Below the pieces are notes generated by a model, which searched no databases, was not told where the DNA came from, and worked only from the letters and a program-made list of their open reading frames with translations. DNA of 64,000 bases from Rhodocollybia butyracea (lineage: Eukaryota; Basidiomycota; Agaricomycetes; Agaricales; Omphalotaceae): the NCBI GenBank assembly GCA_015501585.1, contig JADNRY010000193.1:57329-121328 (forward strand). Reading direction: 5' to 3'. Both the position numbers and the translations under genes were made by a program. Below are positions 33,247-44,369 of this stretch, piece after piece (the stretch's first letter is position 1; each line of letters opens with the position of its first letter).

Positions 33247-36200
33247 ATGGCTAGTAACGGAGCGATACCGCCCCCGCTACCTGATATTCCTGAAGACCAA
33301 AAGTTCGACGGGATACGACTAGCTTGGGCACCGATTGAAAGAAAAATCCAAGTTGCATTGAAAGGTCAGGGGCTAATCGGATACGTAGATGGAACCATTA
33401 GTATCCCCCCCATCGTCCAACTACCACTGAATGCTCCTGGTACAACCGTTACACCGACCCCGGTATACTCCACGAACCCATCCAGGGATGAATGGACGTT
33501 TCGGAATGACCGGGCAAGAGGTATGATCGAGGCGTATGTTCTTGACTTGCCATCTCTTGTCCCTACCGTTGACAAGATGAACGCGTACGAGGTTTTTGAA
33601 GCCTTGAAGAACGAATTCGGGAAGTCGGATGAGATGAAGAAGATCCTCTCGGATCGTCGCCTCAGAAGCCATGTCTTCCGTGATCATGAACCTATTGATA
33701 CCTTCTTCAAGACTTTCAGAGAATTGAGAAGGGAAGCGATAGAGGGAGGAAACGACGTATCAGACAAAGTTTTCAAGGCTGTTATCTTGGCAGCTTTCCC
33801 TACTCTACCCTTTGACACCATTATCCAGAACATCACAGCGAATCCGACTGCTTATCCTACGTCAGCGTCAGTGATACAGCAAATCGTCTTTCAGTATTCT
33901 CGTACCGAGACACGTCCTGATGCGGCCGTGTCAGGGGATAGGCTCCCGCAGGCAAACGTTGCTCTTCAAGCTCGAATTGAGCATCTTGAACGCCAGCTTG
34001 CTGCGGTTACGATTGGAGGTTCAGGAACGAAGGGGAACGGTAATGGGAAGAAGTGCACTAACCCCAACTGCTTGAGGGAGGGGCATCTGGCCGAGGACTG
34101 TTTTAGGAAAGGCGGAGGTAAAGAGGGCCAGTACCCACCATGGTGGAAGGGGAAGAAGGATACTACTTCTCCTACTCCGGCTGCGAATTCCGCCGTTGCC
34201 TCAAACGTCTCGGTAGGGGAGTTAACCCAACACTATGCCGGGTACAGCGCGTCAATGTCGATAACTGATCCTGAAGACGAAACCTTCGCAGACTCAGGAG
34301 CGTCAGACCACTTCTTTAGGAAAAGATCTGACTTTCTTACCTATACGCCTTGCTCACGCTTGAGTAGATCTTCCGAAGCATCAACTACTCTGAAAATAGT
34401 TGGCTATGGCAAAGCTCAGAAATCCTTTATACACGAAGGAAAGATGATTGTAATCACCTTTGAAGAGGCATTCCATTCCCCTTCTGTAACCTCAGACCTC
34501 ATCTCTATCTCCAAACTGTGCGATAAAGGGATGACCACCGTTTTCGGTAAAGAATCAGTCAAGTTCTTCTCCGAGGATGGAACGCATATCCTGACGGGCC
34601 TCAGACACGGTGGCCTGTACCGCTTGCGAGAGAAGAAGACTTCGGCGTTGGTGGTGAAGTCCAGGACCCTGGATAAGCCAGTGGATATTGAGGGATGGCA
34701 CAGACGATTTGGCCATGCAGGTATAACGAGAATTCGCCTCGCGCTAGAGAGAAATTTGCTGGATGGACTCAAAGTGGTAGGAGATCCGAACAGTAAACCG
34801 CCCGAGTGTGATCCGTGCCATATTGGTCAAGCCAAACGAAGGGCCTTCGATGGGAAGACAGAGGTGGAGTCGAGGATACTCGAGAGAATTCACATCGACT
34901 TGACGGGACCGATGCGCACTCGTGCGTTGGGCGGCTTCTTTTACTCGATGCCTATCGTGGATGGGTGTTCGTCGATGACGAGAGATTTCTACCTTATGAA
35001 TAAAGACTCTGCATCCACGCTAGCGGCTCTGGAAAAGTATAAGGCACTTGCCGAGAACGAGACAGGGAAGAAGTTGTTATATGTCCGCGTCGATGGAGGA
35101 AAGGAATTCAGCAGTGGACCGTGGCTGAAATGGGCAGAGGTAAATGGCGTTAAGCTTGAAGTCACTCCAGCGTACTCGTCAGCGGCGAACGGGATAGTAG
35201 AACGGAAACACGGCATTACCTTTGACCATGTTCGCACAATCCTCTACGAATCCAGACTTCCTCCTTATCTTTGGACCTATGCATGTGCGTATATTGTGTA
35301 CACGGAAAATCTTCTTCCTGCAGCTAGGACTGGCTATAAGATTCCGGCTGAGCTCTGGTATGGGAAGAAAATGGATGTAGCGCACCTTCGTCCTTGGGGA
35401 GCCGTGGCTTGGGGAACAATAGTCGACGGAACGCCTGGCAAACTGGATCTAAGAGGTTTCTCGGGTCGGATGATTGGCTACGGGGAGAGGGGCGTATATT
35501 TGCTATACTTGTCTTCGGGTCGTGTGGTTACTAGCAGAGATGTCTCTTTCGACGAGAGGGTACGTGTTCCTTTGACCTCAGTTGCAGGGGAGAGGGGAGA
35601 CGAGAGCGACGGAGAAGTTGAAGAAGGAACTCAACAACTCGACGGCGTCAATACAACTGATGCCGACGGAAACTCCGAATACGTGATCTCCGATAACTTA
35701 AAGGTACCAGATCAGACCCTTATGCCACAGCCACCGCAACTTCGCCGCTCTTCCCGCAATAGAACTCCGTCTGCAATAGCCAAGGCCAGCTCAGAATCTG
35801 AAGACAGAGAGAGAGCAAGTAACCGAGCCCGAATCGAATGGGCTACTGACTCGAGAAGACCACGTGCAAATTTCATTTCCCTTTCCGAGAACCTACCTAC
35901 AGAAGTTGACGACAAATTCAACGCCGCGCTCACTGCTATTGGTCTACCGCCTGTTCCGAAATCATACTCGAAAGCTATGGAGGATTCAAACCGTTGGCTT
36001 CCAGCGATTCAGAAGGAAATCCAGCGGATGGAGGAATTCAAGGTATTTGGACCTCTCCAGAACCCTCCCAAAGGCGCGACAGTTCTGAACCCGTTGTGGG
36101 TTTTTGCACACAAGCTTAATGGGTCAGGGGAGATAGTAGACGAGAAAGCACGCTTGGTAGTAAATGGAGGGTCTCAGGTAGAAGGAAGGGATTTTTTCGA

Positions 36201-37524
36201 AGTCTTTGCTGCAGTTTTGCGCTTCGAGTCACTCCGTATTCTGATCGCGGTCTGGATTTCTCTAGGGTTCTTCATCTGGCAGATCGACTTCGCGTCGGCT
36301 TATCTTAACGCTGACATGGAAGAAGAAATGTATATCAGGCCACCTGAAGGATTTGAAGGGAGAGGAACAGGACAGGTAATGCGGATGAAAAAGTCACTCT
36401 ACGGGTCCATGCAGGCTGGACGAAATTGGTGGAAACTTCTCGATGCTACTTACAAGGACCTAGGCTATCAACGGTCTCAGGCGGACCAGTGTGTTAGGAC
36501 GCGGAAGTCGGACATCGGCGAAACGATGACGGGCACGTACACCGACGATACACTTGGAGGCTCATCATCGAAGGAGGAGATGTCAAGGGCGAAGGAGGAG
36601 ATTGGAAGTCACTACCGAATCAAGGAGACAGATACGGTGCAGTTTGCTCTAGGTATGCGCTTGGTTCACGACAGGGAAACAGGTACAGCTATGCTCTCGA
36701 TGCCAGCTTACTGGGACCAGCTCCTCACCAGGTTTGGGCTTCAGGACTTGAAGCCGAAGGCGACACCCTATCCGCCGGGACTCAAACTGACCAAGGACAT
36801 GTCTCCTAAGACCGAGGCGGACCACCATTTCATGAAGGACAAACCTTTTGCAGAGCTTCTTGGGGGTATTCAGTTTGGGCAAGGAGCGTGTCGACCCGAC
36901 TTCGCCTACGAAACCAACGACCTCGCTCAGTTCACCCAGGACCCTGGACCCGCTCACTGGCACGCTTTAGTTCACCTCTGCCGATACATCTTAGGTACGA
37001 AGGAGAAGGGGATCGTGTTCAAGAAATCGGAGTTGGGCCTTAAACCCAAAACTTATTGCGACGCTAATCACGCAGCGTGCACTGATACGCGACGCTCGGT
37101 CACCGGAGTCCTTACTATGCTGGCAGGAGGTCCTGTGTTCTGGATGTCGAAGCGACAGGATGTCGTCGCGTTGTCTACAACGGAAGCTGAGTATATTGCG
37201 TATGGAAAGGGCGCTCAGCAGGCGAAGTGGATTCACAACTTCATGTCCGAAATTGGTTATCCCTCTCCTTTACCCTCTCAGCTCTATGCCGACAACAAGA
37301 GCGCGATCGCGATCTCCGAGAACCCGAAATTTCACCAGCGGGTTAAGCACATCGACATTCGATTCCATTTCCTCAGAGACTTGGTTGAGTCGGGGGAGAT
37401 CAAGATTAATTATGTCCCATCTGAGGAGAATCTTGCGGATATCCTTACCAAACCGCTGGGGACCACGCTTCACAGGCGTATCGTGGACCTTATGGGGATG
37501 AGAGATGGCGGTGAGCGGGACTAG
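33247..37524 (+). CDS. Copia Gag-Pol polyprotein, 1425 residues, intact
   Basis: The first ATG after the leader starts a frame with no interruption. In order: a copia-type Gag region (residues 20-250), a CCHC knuckle (CTNPNCLREGHLAEDC, about 270), aspartic protease (FADSGASDH, Asp at about 349), a GAG-pre-integrase region (GWHRRFGHAG), integrase with Asp in IHIDLTG (about 550), Asp in VDGGKEFS and Glu in GIVERKHG, then reverse transcriptase with Asp in QIDFASAYLNA and the active site YTDD (about 1098), and RNase H (TYCDANHA and TTEAEYIA). The YTDD in place of the more common YVDD keeps both catalytic Asp. It ends six bases before the 3' LTR. Confidence 0.97.
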   Translation: MASNGAIPPPLPDIPEDQKFDGIRLAWAPIERKIQVALKGQGLIGYVDGTISIPPIVQLPLNAPGTTVTPTPVYSTNPSRDEWTFRNDRARGMIEAYVLDLPSLVPTVDKMNAYEVFEALKNEFGKSDEMKKILSDRRLRSHVFRDHEPIDTFFKTFRELRREAIEGGNDVSDKVFKAVILAAFPTLPFDTIIQNITANPTAYPTSASVIQQIVFQYSRTETRPDAAVSGDRLPQANVALQARIEHLERQLAAVTIGGSGTKGNGNGKKCTNPNCLREGHLAEDCFRKGGGKEGQYPPWWKGKKDTTSPTPAANSAVASNVSVGELTQHYAGYSASMSITDPEDETFADSGASDHFFRKRSDFLTYTPCSRLSRSSEASTTLKIVGYGKAQKSFIHEGKMIVITFEEAFHSPSVTSDLISISKLCDKGMTTVFGKESVKFFSEDGTHILTGLRHGGLYRLREKKTSALVVKSRTLDKPVDIEGWHRRFGHAGITRIRLALERNLLDGLKVVGDPNSKPPECDPCHIGQAKRRAFDGKTEVESRILERIHIDLTGPMRTRALGGFFYSMPIVDGCSSMTRDFYLMNKDSASTLAALEKYKALAENETGKKLLYVRVDGGKEFSSGPWLKWAEVNGVKLEVTPAYSSAANGIVERKHGITFDHVRTILYESRLPPYLWTYACAYIVYTENLLPAARTGYKIPAELWYGKKMDVAHLRPWGAVAWGTIVDGTPGKLDLRGFSGRMIGYGERGVYLLYLSSGRVVTSRDVSFDERVRVPLTSVAGERGDESDGEVEEGTQQLDGVNTTDADGNSEYVISDNLKVPDQTLMPQPPQLRRSSRNRTPSAIAKASSESEDRERASNRARIEWATDSRRPRANFISLSENLPTEVDDKFNAALTAIGLPPVPKSYSKAMEDSNRWLPAIQKEIQRMEEFKVFGPLQNPPKGATVLNPLWVFAHKLNGSGEIVDEKARLVVNGGSQVEGRDFFEVFAAVLRFESLRILIAVWISLGFFIWQIDFASAYLNADMEEEMYIRPPEGFEGRGTGQVMRMKKSLYGSMQAGRNWWKLLDATYKDLGYQRSQADQCVRTRKSDIGETMTGTYTDDTLGGSSSKEEMSRAKEEIGSHYRIKETDTVQFALGMRLVHDRETGTAMLSMPAYWDQLLTRFGLQDLKPKATPYPPGLKLTKDMSPKTEADHHFMKDKPFAELLGGIQFGQGACRPDFAYETNDLAQFTQDPGPAHWHALVHLCRYILGTKEKGIVFKKSELGLKPKTYCDANHAACTDTRRSVTGVLTMLAGGPVFWMSKRQDVVALSTTEAEYIAYGKGAQQAKWIHNFMSEIGYPSPLPSQLYADNKSAIAISENPKFHQRVKHIDIRFHFLRDLVESGEIKINYVPSEENLADILTKPLGTTLHRRIVDLMGMRDGGERD

Positions 37525-37529
37525 GGGAG

Positions 37530-37934
37530 TGTCGAAGGGAGTATCTTCGGAGTAAGGAGTCCCGCCCTTCGCCTCTTTCGGCTTCCGTTGTAGGTGGGAC
37601 GTGTTTCGTCTGGGGTATGGTTTATCCTCCCGGAGGGGGGTATTATTTTCCTTGATTTCTATATTATTTATCTTACCTATTTCGTTTATCCGAGTGCCTA
37701 TCTCTGACTTGGCAGTTTCGTGTATTGACTTATATACAGGTCATGTTGTCCTTATCCCTCAGTCGTTGTCTTGCACACTTCTGAGGGTACGTCTACTTTA
37801 TTTATATTTCTGTGATACTCATACTTACGCTTATGTACTTAGTTAAGCTTATACGCGTTTCACAGGTACTTACCGATCTCAATACGAGTCGTTGTCTTGC
37901 ACACTTCTGAGGTTAAGCTTATACGCGTTTCACA
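37530..37934 (+). repeat. 3' LTR of the copia element
   Basis: It is preceded by the purine run AGGGGAG (37523-37529), the likely polypurine tract. It has the same length and sequence as the 5' LTR as far as I can compare by eye. Confidence 0.95.
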
Positions 37935-38490
37935 GGTAATACCAAGGCCCAGGTGCCAGGGTCCTGGTCTGGTACTACCACCTCGGTACTACCGGATTAA
38001 ATTTTTCAAATCTCTTTTCTGGAGCCCAGAGCCATCCCCTTCAACCCTACCAGTCATCCCTTAAACTAGACTATTCATTGGTCATGCCACATCATTTGCC
38101 TGCCAAATAGGCTCACAGCCTGATCACTGATGGTTGCATGATTCCTGCTGCCTGCAGCCAGAGCCCACCACCACCAGGATATTTTTTCTGCAACAGATTG
38201 ATAACCTGAAACCTGTAATTGCCCTTCTCTTCTATGTGATGGAGACGATGGAATCAGCTGAGCAATTGATTTGCTTGCCAAAGTTTCTCTTGTGGTGTCA
38301 CTTGTTTGTTTTCCCCTGGAGTGCACACTGTGCGGGATATTTATCTATTTATCCTTGTGTTTTACTTTATGTTTTATGTATATCACTCCGTATATTTCTC
38401 CGTAGCTGTAGTCTATTCAAGGTAGCTTACAATATGATTTTCCCCTGCGTGTTTGCTAGGGCTTCTTGCTATTAGACCGGAGTGAACGTT

Positions 38491-38871
38491 GAGCTTATTT
38501 GACGCCTTCTTTAATTCACTCCAACACTATGACTGTGTACATATAGTACATTTATTTACAGGTTTTGAATGTTGCTATAACAATACATAATAAATATTGC
38601 AAGATGGGTGGGTAGAAAGACAGTGCTGTATGCTCTTTCTATGACCCCTCTTATTGTTCTTTGAAGTAGATCTCCCCTGATGAGCTTATTTGACGCCTTC
38701 TTTAATTCACTCCAACACTATGACTGTGTACATATAGTACATTTATTTACAGGTTTTAAATGTTTCTATAACAATACATAATAAATATTGCAAGATGGGT
38801 GGGTAGAAAGACAGTGCTGTATGCTCTTTCTATGACCCTCTTATTGTTCTTTGAAGTAGATCTCCCCTGAT
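38491..38871. repeat. Tandem duplication, two 191-bp copies
   Basis: The copies at 38491-38681 and 38682-38871 differ at only three or four bases. They lie inside the long-TIR element and have no coding content. Confidence 0.9.
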
Positions 38872-39850
38872 AGTTGGAACTTGGGTTGGAAAGAATACCT
38901 TTTATTTAAAGTTAACTAATTAAAACCAAAGTCTCATTGTTACCAAACCATGGAAGAAGGAATTTCACTTTGGTCTATGAATGTTACATGCCTACTTCAG
39001 TCAGCTGAAGTTAAATAAATAGGCATGGTGTATGTAGGGCTTTGTGGATGTTATCTGTACAGTATTATTACTGAATAAATAACTATTACAACTGTTTTTG
39101 GATTCTAATAGCTCTGTAATATGAAGTCTTGGTACTACTGGGTCTGGTACTACCGGTCTGCCAACATGTTATGGACGTTTTGTCAATTACCAATATTTAT
39201 TAACTTGAGTGCTAAATAAATGAATCTGGTTTGGGACCATGAATCCATGCTAATGTTAAGTTTGCTACTCCCAAGAGCTTGGTATTGCCGAGTTTGGTAC
39301 TACCAGACTTGGAAGACCTGGGTATAATATTACTGTCTCGGTTCAGTGGTTTCAATAGCATGACCTGCATCAAGGAGTGGATGCCATTGTGAACATTGGA
39401 CAGGGAACAAAAGCTGGGTGTCTTCTGCACAACTCTAGTAGTGATAGCCTATACATGTACTTTATAACCTCAGATAATGTTCAAGCTATTACCTATATAC
39501 AAATTAATTTACATACACATATGTTGTGTAGGGTAGGTGACAATTTACCTTACCTTATTTACACTCTGCTACCTTACAGCTACCTTATGTATTGAAACTA
39601 CCTTAACCTACCTTAACCTACCTTTAAGGTACTTTAAGGACCTTATTGAACAAATTACCTTATTTGACCTTATTACCTGATTTTACTTCCGCTTGGAAGC
39701 TAGACCTCACAATTAAGTACACCAAATTACACCAAATACTTGCCAATGTCGACTATGATAACGACCTACTGGTTATACACCAGTCTGCTAGTGGATCGCA
39801 AAAATTCAATCTGGCAGCAGGAATCATCATGTAGCAGTCAGATAATGATC
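38872..39850. other. Interior of the long-TIR element, no gene
   Basis: A/T-rich sequence with scattered GGTACTACC- and CTACCTTAA-type repeats (39120-39330, 39560-39660) and no frame with recognisable content. Confidence 0.5.
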
Positions 39851-40158
39851 AGGCTGTGAGCCTATTTAGCAGGCAAACAATGCCCAATGCATAGTCTAGT
39901 GCAAGGGATGACTGGTAGGAGTTGAAGGGGATGGCTCTGGGCTCCAGAAAAGAGATTTGAAAAATTCAATCCGGTAGTACCAGACCAGGACCCCTGGCAC
40001 CTGGGCCCTGGTATTACCGACCTTGGTACTACCAGACCTTGGTACTACCAATCTGGTAATACCAAGGTCGGTAAATGCCCGGTACTGCCTGCCCCAGGGG
40101 GTCAATATTTGATGAAAAATTGGCCCTAAGTTGGGACATTGAAAGGGGTGACTGAAGT

Positions 40159-40712
40159 GGTGTTGTTGATAATCGTCTGATCTCCCCCAACCGTCAACGG
40201 CGCTATTAGTTCCACCAGCGACGGTAATCTCGTTTCCACCGTGTGTAGAGCGTGATGGCAGAAAAGTGACATCCGGAGCATGGTTGCGAGGCTGTCCAGG
40301 AGAGTAAGTACTACTGAACTGAGATGTTGTTGGAAAAGGAGATACCTCTAAAGCCGACTTGTCATCACTGGATGCGTTGCTTGGCCGTAAGCAATTTTGA
40401 CAATGATGATATGACTGCCGCCGGTGCGGATGACCCTGTGAAGTACGAACATCCTAGGGCGGTGGCATCAGAACAAGCTCGAGAGAGACTAATCTTGTAT
40501 CAAACCAACCTCGTCCTCGAAGGTAGAACCCTCGGCATCAGATTCAGAGTCGCTATAAACACACATGGAACAGTGACACCGAGGTGGATTTTTCGGGGGA
40601 CGACTCTGATGCCACCTCTCCCCTTCGCTCATGGCGCAGAGGGTTCGAAAGAGTGACAATGGAAGCACATTTGCTCACTAGTATTTGTGCCATTTGCCCA
40701 ACACAGCCTTCA
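40159..40712. repeat. Tandem repeat unit C, right part (truncated)
   Basis: It continues unit C after the long-TIR element. It matches unit A at about 4930-5450, including the Cys-x2-Cys exons of the remnant gene on the minus strand. Similarity ends at about 40712, so this unit is shorter than A and B, or is cut by an older rearrangement. Confidence 0.7.
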
Positions 40713-41560
40713 CGCGTTTCTGGAGTTGCCGCCTCATTGTTCACATCACTAACCTGGCCAGAGATGCTAGTAACAAGTAATCTACATATGTACAGGATTA
40801 ACTAAGTTGTACAGTGGAAGATATGGCTATATGATGGCAGGCTAGCCCCCTAGTACTTCACTAGCTCAACAATCCTTTAAGTGATTGACTGACTAAGACC
40901 ATGTTCCCTTTGCATATGGACAAAGCTAACTGGCTCGCCTTTGTCATAATCATATATCTACAGTGCAGGAAGCTGTCAGCTCACATATCACCACGTAGTA
41001 TCGAGCTCACCACAGGTACCAGCGTAGTCAATGGACCCACCGCAAGTTCCCAGCCTCCTTGCTCAAGTCTGTTTTCAGCTTGGTTTTCGGGCTCATCCAC
41101 TTCATCCCACTGATCTGGATCCAAGGGAGCCCCTATGTTACCGAGCCATTGGTTCTCAGCAAAATCGAGTCTACTAAGTGGCGGGGAAGTTGTGTCAGAG
41201 GGATCCAGACCATAATCTTGGATGGCGCGGTTAGAAAAAACCCAAAGATTAAGGACAAAACGATTTATCAATATGTTTGGTAGGCTAAAATCAATATTAG
41301 GATGATATGTTGATTGGGCTGGAAATGAAGGATAACTGATATTCATACATTGAAAGAAAAGAGACAATGATGACCAAAACTTGTTGTTCCACAAGGGATG
41401 TCTAGGTTGCCCAGATTATTTAATATTTATTGAAACTGTCGCCCATAAGAAATATACAACATCTCAACTTACTTGGGCTTTAAGCGGAAAAAAGAGGTTC
41501 TGCATTGGAGGTAATGTAAATAAAAAAAACACAAAGTCAAACGAAACTCCTTGCGAAACT
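40713..41560. other. No gene recognised
   Basis: One minus-strand frame of 137 codons (41394-40981) is rich in Pro, Trp and Asp but shows no recognisable motif. It may be a piece of the 3' part of the membrane protein gene downstream on the same strand, or chance. Confidence 0.3.
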
Positions 41561-42837
41561 CACCAGATCAAGAGCAGCTCCAATACTTGTGGATATCAAT
41601 ATAATGCTAGACACAGAAAAATTGGATTGGACTTGAAGGTTGTCACAAATTGAAGACTTCAAAAAGAACATACAAGAAGTATAGAGTACCTATGCACAAA
41701 TGTATATTGAAAATCAGCCATGTTATGGTTGTATTCCAGTAGTTTACTCACCATCATGCAGGACAATCTCAGCAATGCTATGAGTCCCAGATTTTCGTGA
41801 CTGCATAACATGGCGAACTGTTCTGACCAAAGTCAAGATGAAGATGATACTCTCGAAAGTTAATTGTGAGAAAGGAGCAATGCGTTCAACTAGTAGAATA
41901 TTCATTGATTGACCCCTGGATTGACCTGCACCAACATAACCGGTGAAACTTACGACTGCCAGCATTGAAAGATAGAGCAGCCAATATAATGAATAGACAG
42001 GAGCAAGAAATGATGGACATACTAACATTTGAACCTCAAGGTTTGAAGATGAAATGCATGGCGTGAATGGCTGGGCAAATGTTCCTTGACTGGTAGCTAT
42101 TGTAGCTGAGAAATACAACTCCATAGACCAACAAATCTGAATAATTATCTTCAAACCTGCAATGAATAAAGGGCATACCAGAAGATTACCAACAGCATCC
42201 ACAATGACAAATGGGCAAAGCGCAATGAGCAGTGATGGCTTTTGACCAAAGAGTGCGTAAACCCTTAAAATGGAAAGTACTACGGCATACAATCTTCAAT
42301 CCACATTCATTGACAAGGAACAAAGCATACATTTTCCTGCTGTGCTAGCAATAGTGTTACAAACACGCAGTGTAAGAGTGAGATCTTTACAGCTGAGTAT
42401 AATATTCTGAGTCAGCCGCCCACAACCGAATGTTACTGAGGGAAGATAGACCTTATATTTGTCATTTCCAGCATAGGAAGATTCAAGACCATCTGTAAAG
42501 GCAAAGCTGACAGAGTGGTGTAGCGACTAAGAATGAATAATATAGAGGTGCCAGTCACTTGTCTGGACCATATTGATTTAACTTCAGTAGGGAGTGTGAG
42601 GAAGAAGTCATGTAGGTATAAAACTGTGGTTCTGAGCATAAGCAGGGAGATATTCAGTCTCTAATCAGAAGAGGATCTCACCAAACGCAGATAATGTTGC
42701 ATAGCTGGTCAACAACCTATAATCAATGTGACCTATGAATCTTCATGCCAAGTCTAGTATGCTCAACATACTGGATCAATGAAAAATTGACAATTTCTTC
42801 AACTTGAATGGCCTGATCACTGGAAGAGCCAGACATG
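41561..42837 (-). CDS. DUF6533-type multi-pass membrane protein, spliced
   Basis: The N-terminal DUF6533 signature is visible on the minus strand at 42620-42480 (LYLHDFFLTLPTEVKSIW and on to LSRY). The main exon (42292-41744) contains LRVYALFG and several hydrophobic helices, and ends HDG before a GTGAGT donor. Further short hydrophobic segments at about 41690-41640 and 41600-41570 fit continuation. An upstream Met at 42837 with a short Ser/Glu-rich exon is a plausible start. DUF6533 proteins are basidiomycete integral membrane proteins of unknown function. I could not join all exons in phase, so the gene may be damaged. Confidence 0.6.
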
Positions 42838-43959
42838 ATGACAAAAGGAGAATGCTGATATTAAATTTTTAAGACAGGGCAAAAACAGGGTATAAATACT
42901 CTTTGCTGACCATGCAGAGATCATATAGTTGGTAGCCCATCTGCAAAACCAGGGTTTTGGTCAAAGTAGGACTATTCAGTTTAGAGATGTTCACAGGTCC
43001 AGATCTAAGTATACTTGAATCCGTTGCGCAAATACTTGCGACCCATGGGAAATGGATACCGGGATCTGCAAGTAGTCTCACAGATCACAGTCAACACAGA
43101 TAAATTGTAATTCGGTTGATTGAAGGTTCTATAGTATTAGTGCATCCTTTTGGTTTCCAAGATAATACTGTATAATTTCGACCAGATGATTGTGTAACGC
43201 GTAATGCAACCCTGCGATCTTTGCCAATTTGGCAATTGTAATGCATAACATGGGGCTTGGATCATCATAGGACCCCTGATTATGGCAGGCGCACCCAGAT
43301 TCTTGACCCTTCAAGCGATGCCATTTTTGCCCGAACTGTTCTGACCCAAAAGTGCTCAAATTTGCCCGAAATTTGAGTTTAGGTTCGCTCAAATCTTGAT
43401 TTTTGCCTGAAAATCTGTCTGTGGGTTGATTTTTGGCGTTACTAGCTATGGAACCACTTTTTCAGCGTTCTAAGGACTTTAGAATACAATAGTTAGTAAA
43501 ATAAAACAATTTAAAACCCCACATCTCCATCCTCGTCAATGTGAGAACCACTTGTAATGGGGCGTTCAAGTAGTCAACTCCCTTTCCAATCCATTTGTTG
43601 GGCTCAAAGACTATATTGATTTCATTTGCATCATCGCGTGGAGGCGACACACTCTTGATAGAGTGTTGTTGAAGAAAATTTCTAATTTCAAGTACATTTC
43701 ATACACAGTACTGCTTAAGTAGTGGAGTTGCCTGCTAGTCAGTCGCGCGGCCGCCTACTAACTACCCAAAAGTTTGCTAAATTTTCCTGAAAATTGCCCG
43801 AAAACCGGCTTTGAGTTTCCGCCAAAGGTGGTTGTTTTTGCCCGAACCTGGATGTAAGATCAGGTCAAAATCGACCCAAATTTGCCCGAATCTGGATCTA
43901 GACTGCCCACCTTGTAGGAATTTATGGATAGGCATATTTGCAAGTGCCTCCGTGTACAA
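42838..43959. other. Non-coding stretch with dispersed TTTGCCCGAA motifs
   Basis: No gene is recognised. TTGCCCGAA-type words recur at 43330-43400 and 43780-43900, suggesting fragments of a small repeat family. A NotI-like GC-rich cluster (GCGCGGCCGC) occurs near 43745. Confidence 0.35.
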
Positions 43960-44100
43960 AGCTGGACTGACTCATATGAACTGGAGTCATAATGTGTCAA
44001 TATTGCATTGACTCATTTGTAGTACATAGTTACTGTGCATTGAGTCATTGACTGTGCAATGATTCTAAATGACTCATAATGACTTTACATGACTTGCCTG
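43960..44100. repeat. Palindromic TGASTCA cluster
   Basis: Four TGACTCA or TGAGTCA words occur within about 120 bases, with TGTGCAATGA-type words between them. TGASTCA is the consensus of Gcn4/AP-1 type bZIP proteins. A similar cluster is found in gypsy-2 at 56880-57030. Confidence 0.6.
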
Positions 44101-44369
44101 GACTTAAAGCAAGTCAATTCCCTTATGTAGTGTAGTATACAATTGTATAGTATATAAGTACCTAGTTTTATGGAATGAGACTCCATTGGGTTGTTGACCC
44201 AGGGCTTTACCCATCTCTACCCTCTGGTGTGCTTTTGTCCCCACATTTGGAGGATGAGCGTAGCTTGTATTTGAGTTTTTCCCCCTTTTACAACAACACA
44301 ACCCGATACCACCCTTGTAACTTGCAGCCTTTGTACAGTGTGTACATTGACTGGACCTGGAACCTTTGA

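Larger units (their letters stand above)
32768..37934 (+). mobile_element. Complete Ty1/copia LTR retrotransposon
   Basis: Two LTRs of exactly 405 bp (32768-33172 and 37530-37934) start TGTCGAAG and end TTTCACA. They look identical and are flanked by the duplication GGTAA (32763-32767 and 37935-37939). One uninterrupted 1425-codon Gag-Pol frame fills the interior, with all domains in copia order (integrase before reverse transcriptase). Identical LTRs and an intact frame mean a very recent and probably autonomous copy. Confidence 0.96.
32639..40158. mobile_element. Non-autonomous DNA transposon with about 300-bp terminal inverted repeats, hAT-like
   Basis: The ends CACTTCAGTCACC and its complement are the tips of long inverted repeats: 32639-32767 continued at 37935-38110 on the left, and about 39850-40158 on the right. 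The flanks carry a 7-8 bp duplication (GGTGTTGT; the end base is ambiguous). Removing it restores sequence like units A and B. Without the nested copia it is about 2.35 kb. Its interior has no transposase and contains many GGTACTACC-type motifs. An 8-bp duplication suggests the hAT superfamily, which is an inference. Confidence 0.75.

Noticed and set aside
43740..43755. GCGCGGCCGC cluster as a CpG island or vector junction
   Set aside because: It is an isolated site in otherwise A/T-rich DNA, with no vector sequence around it.
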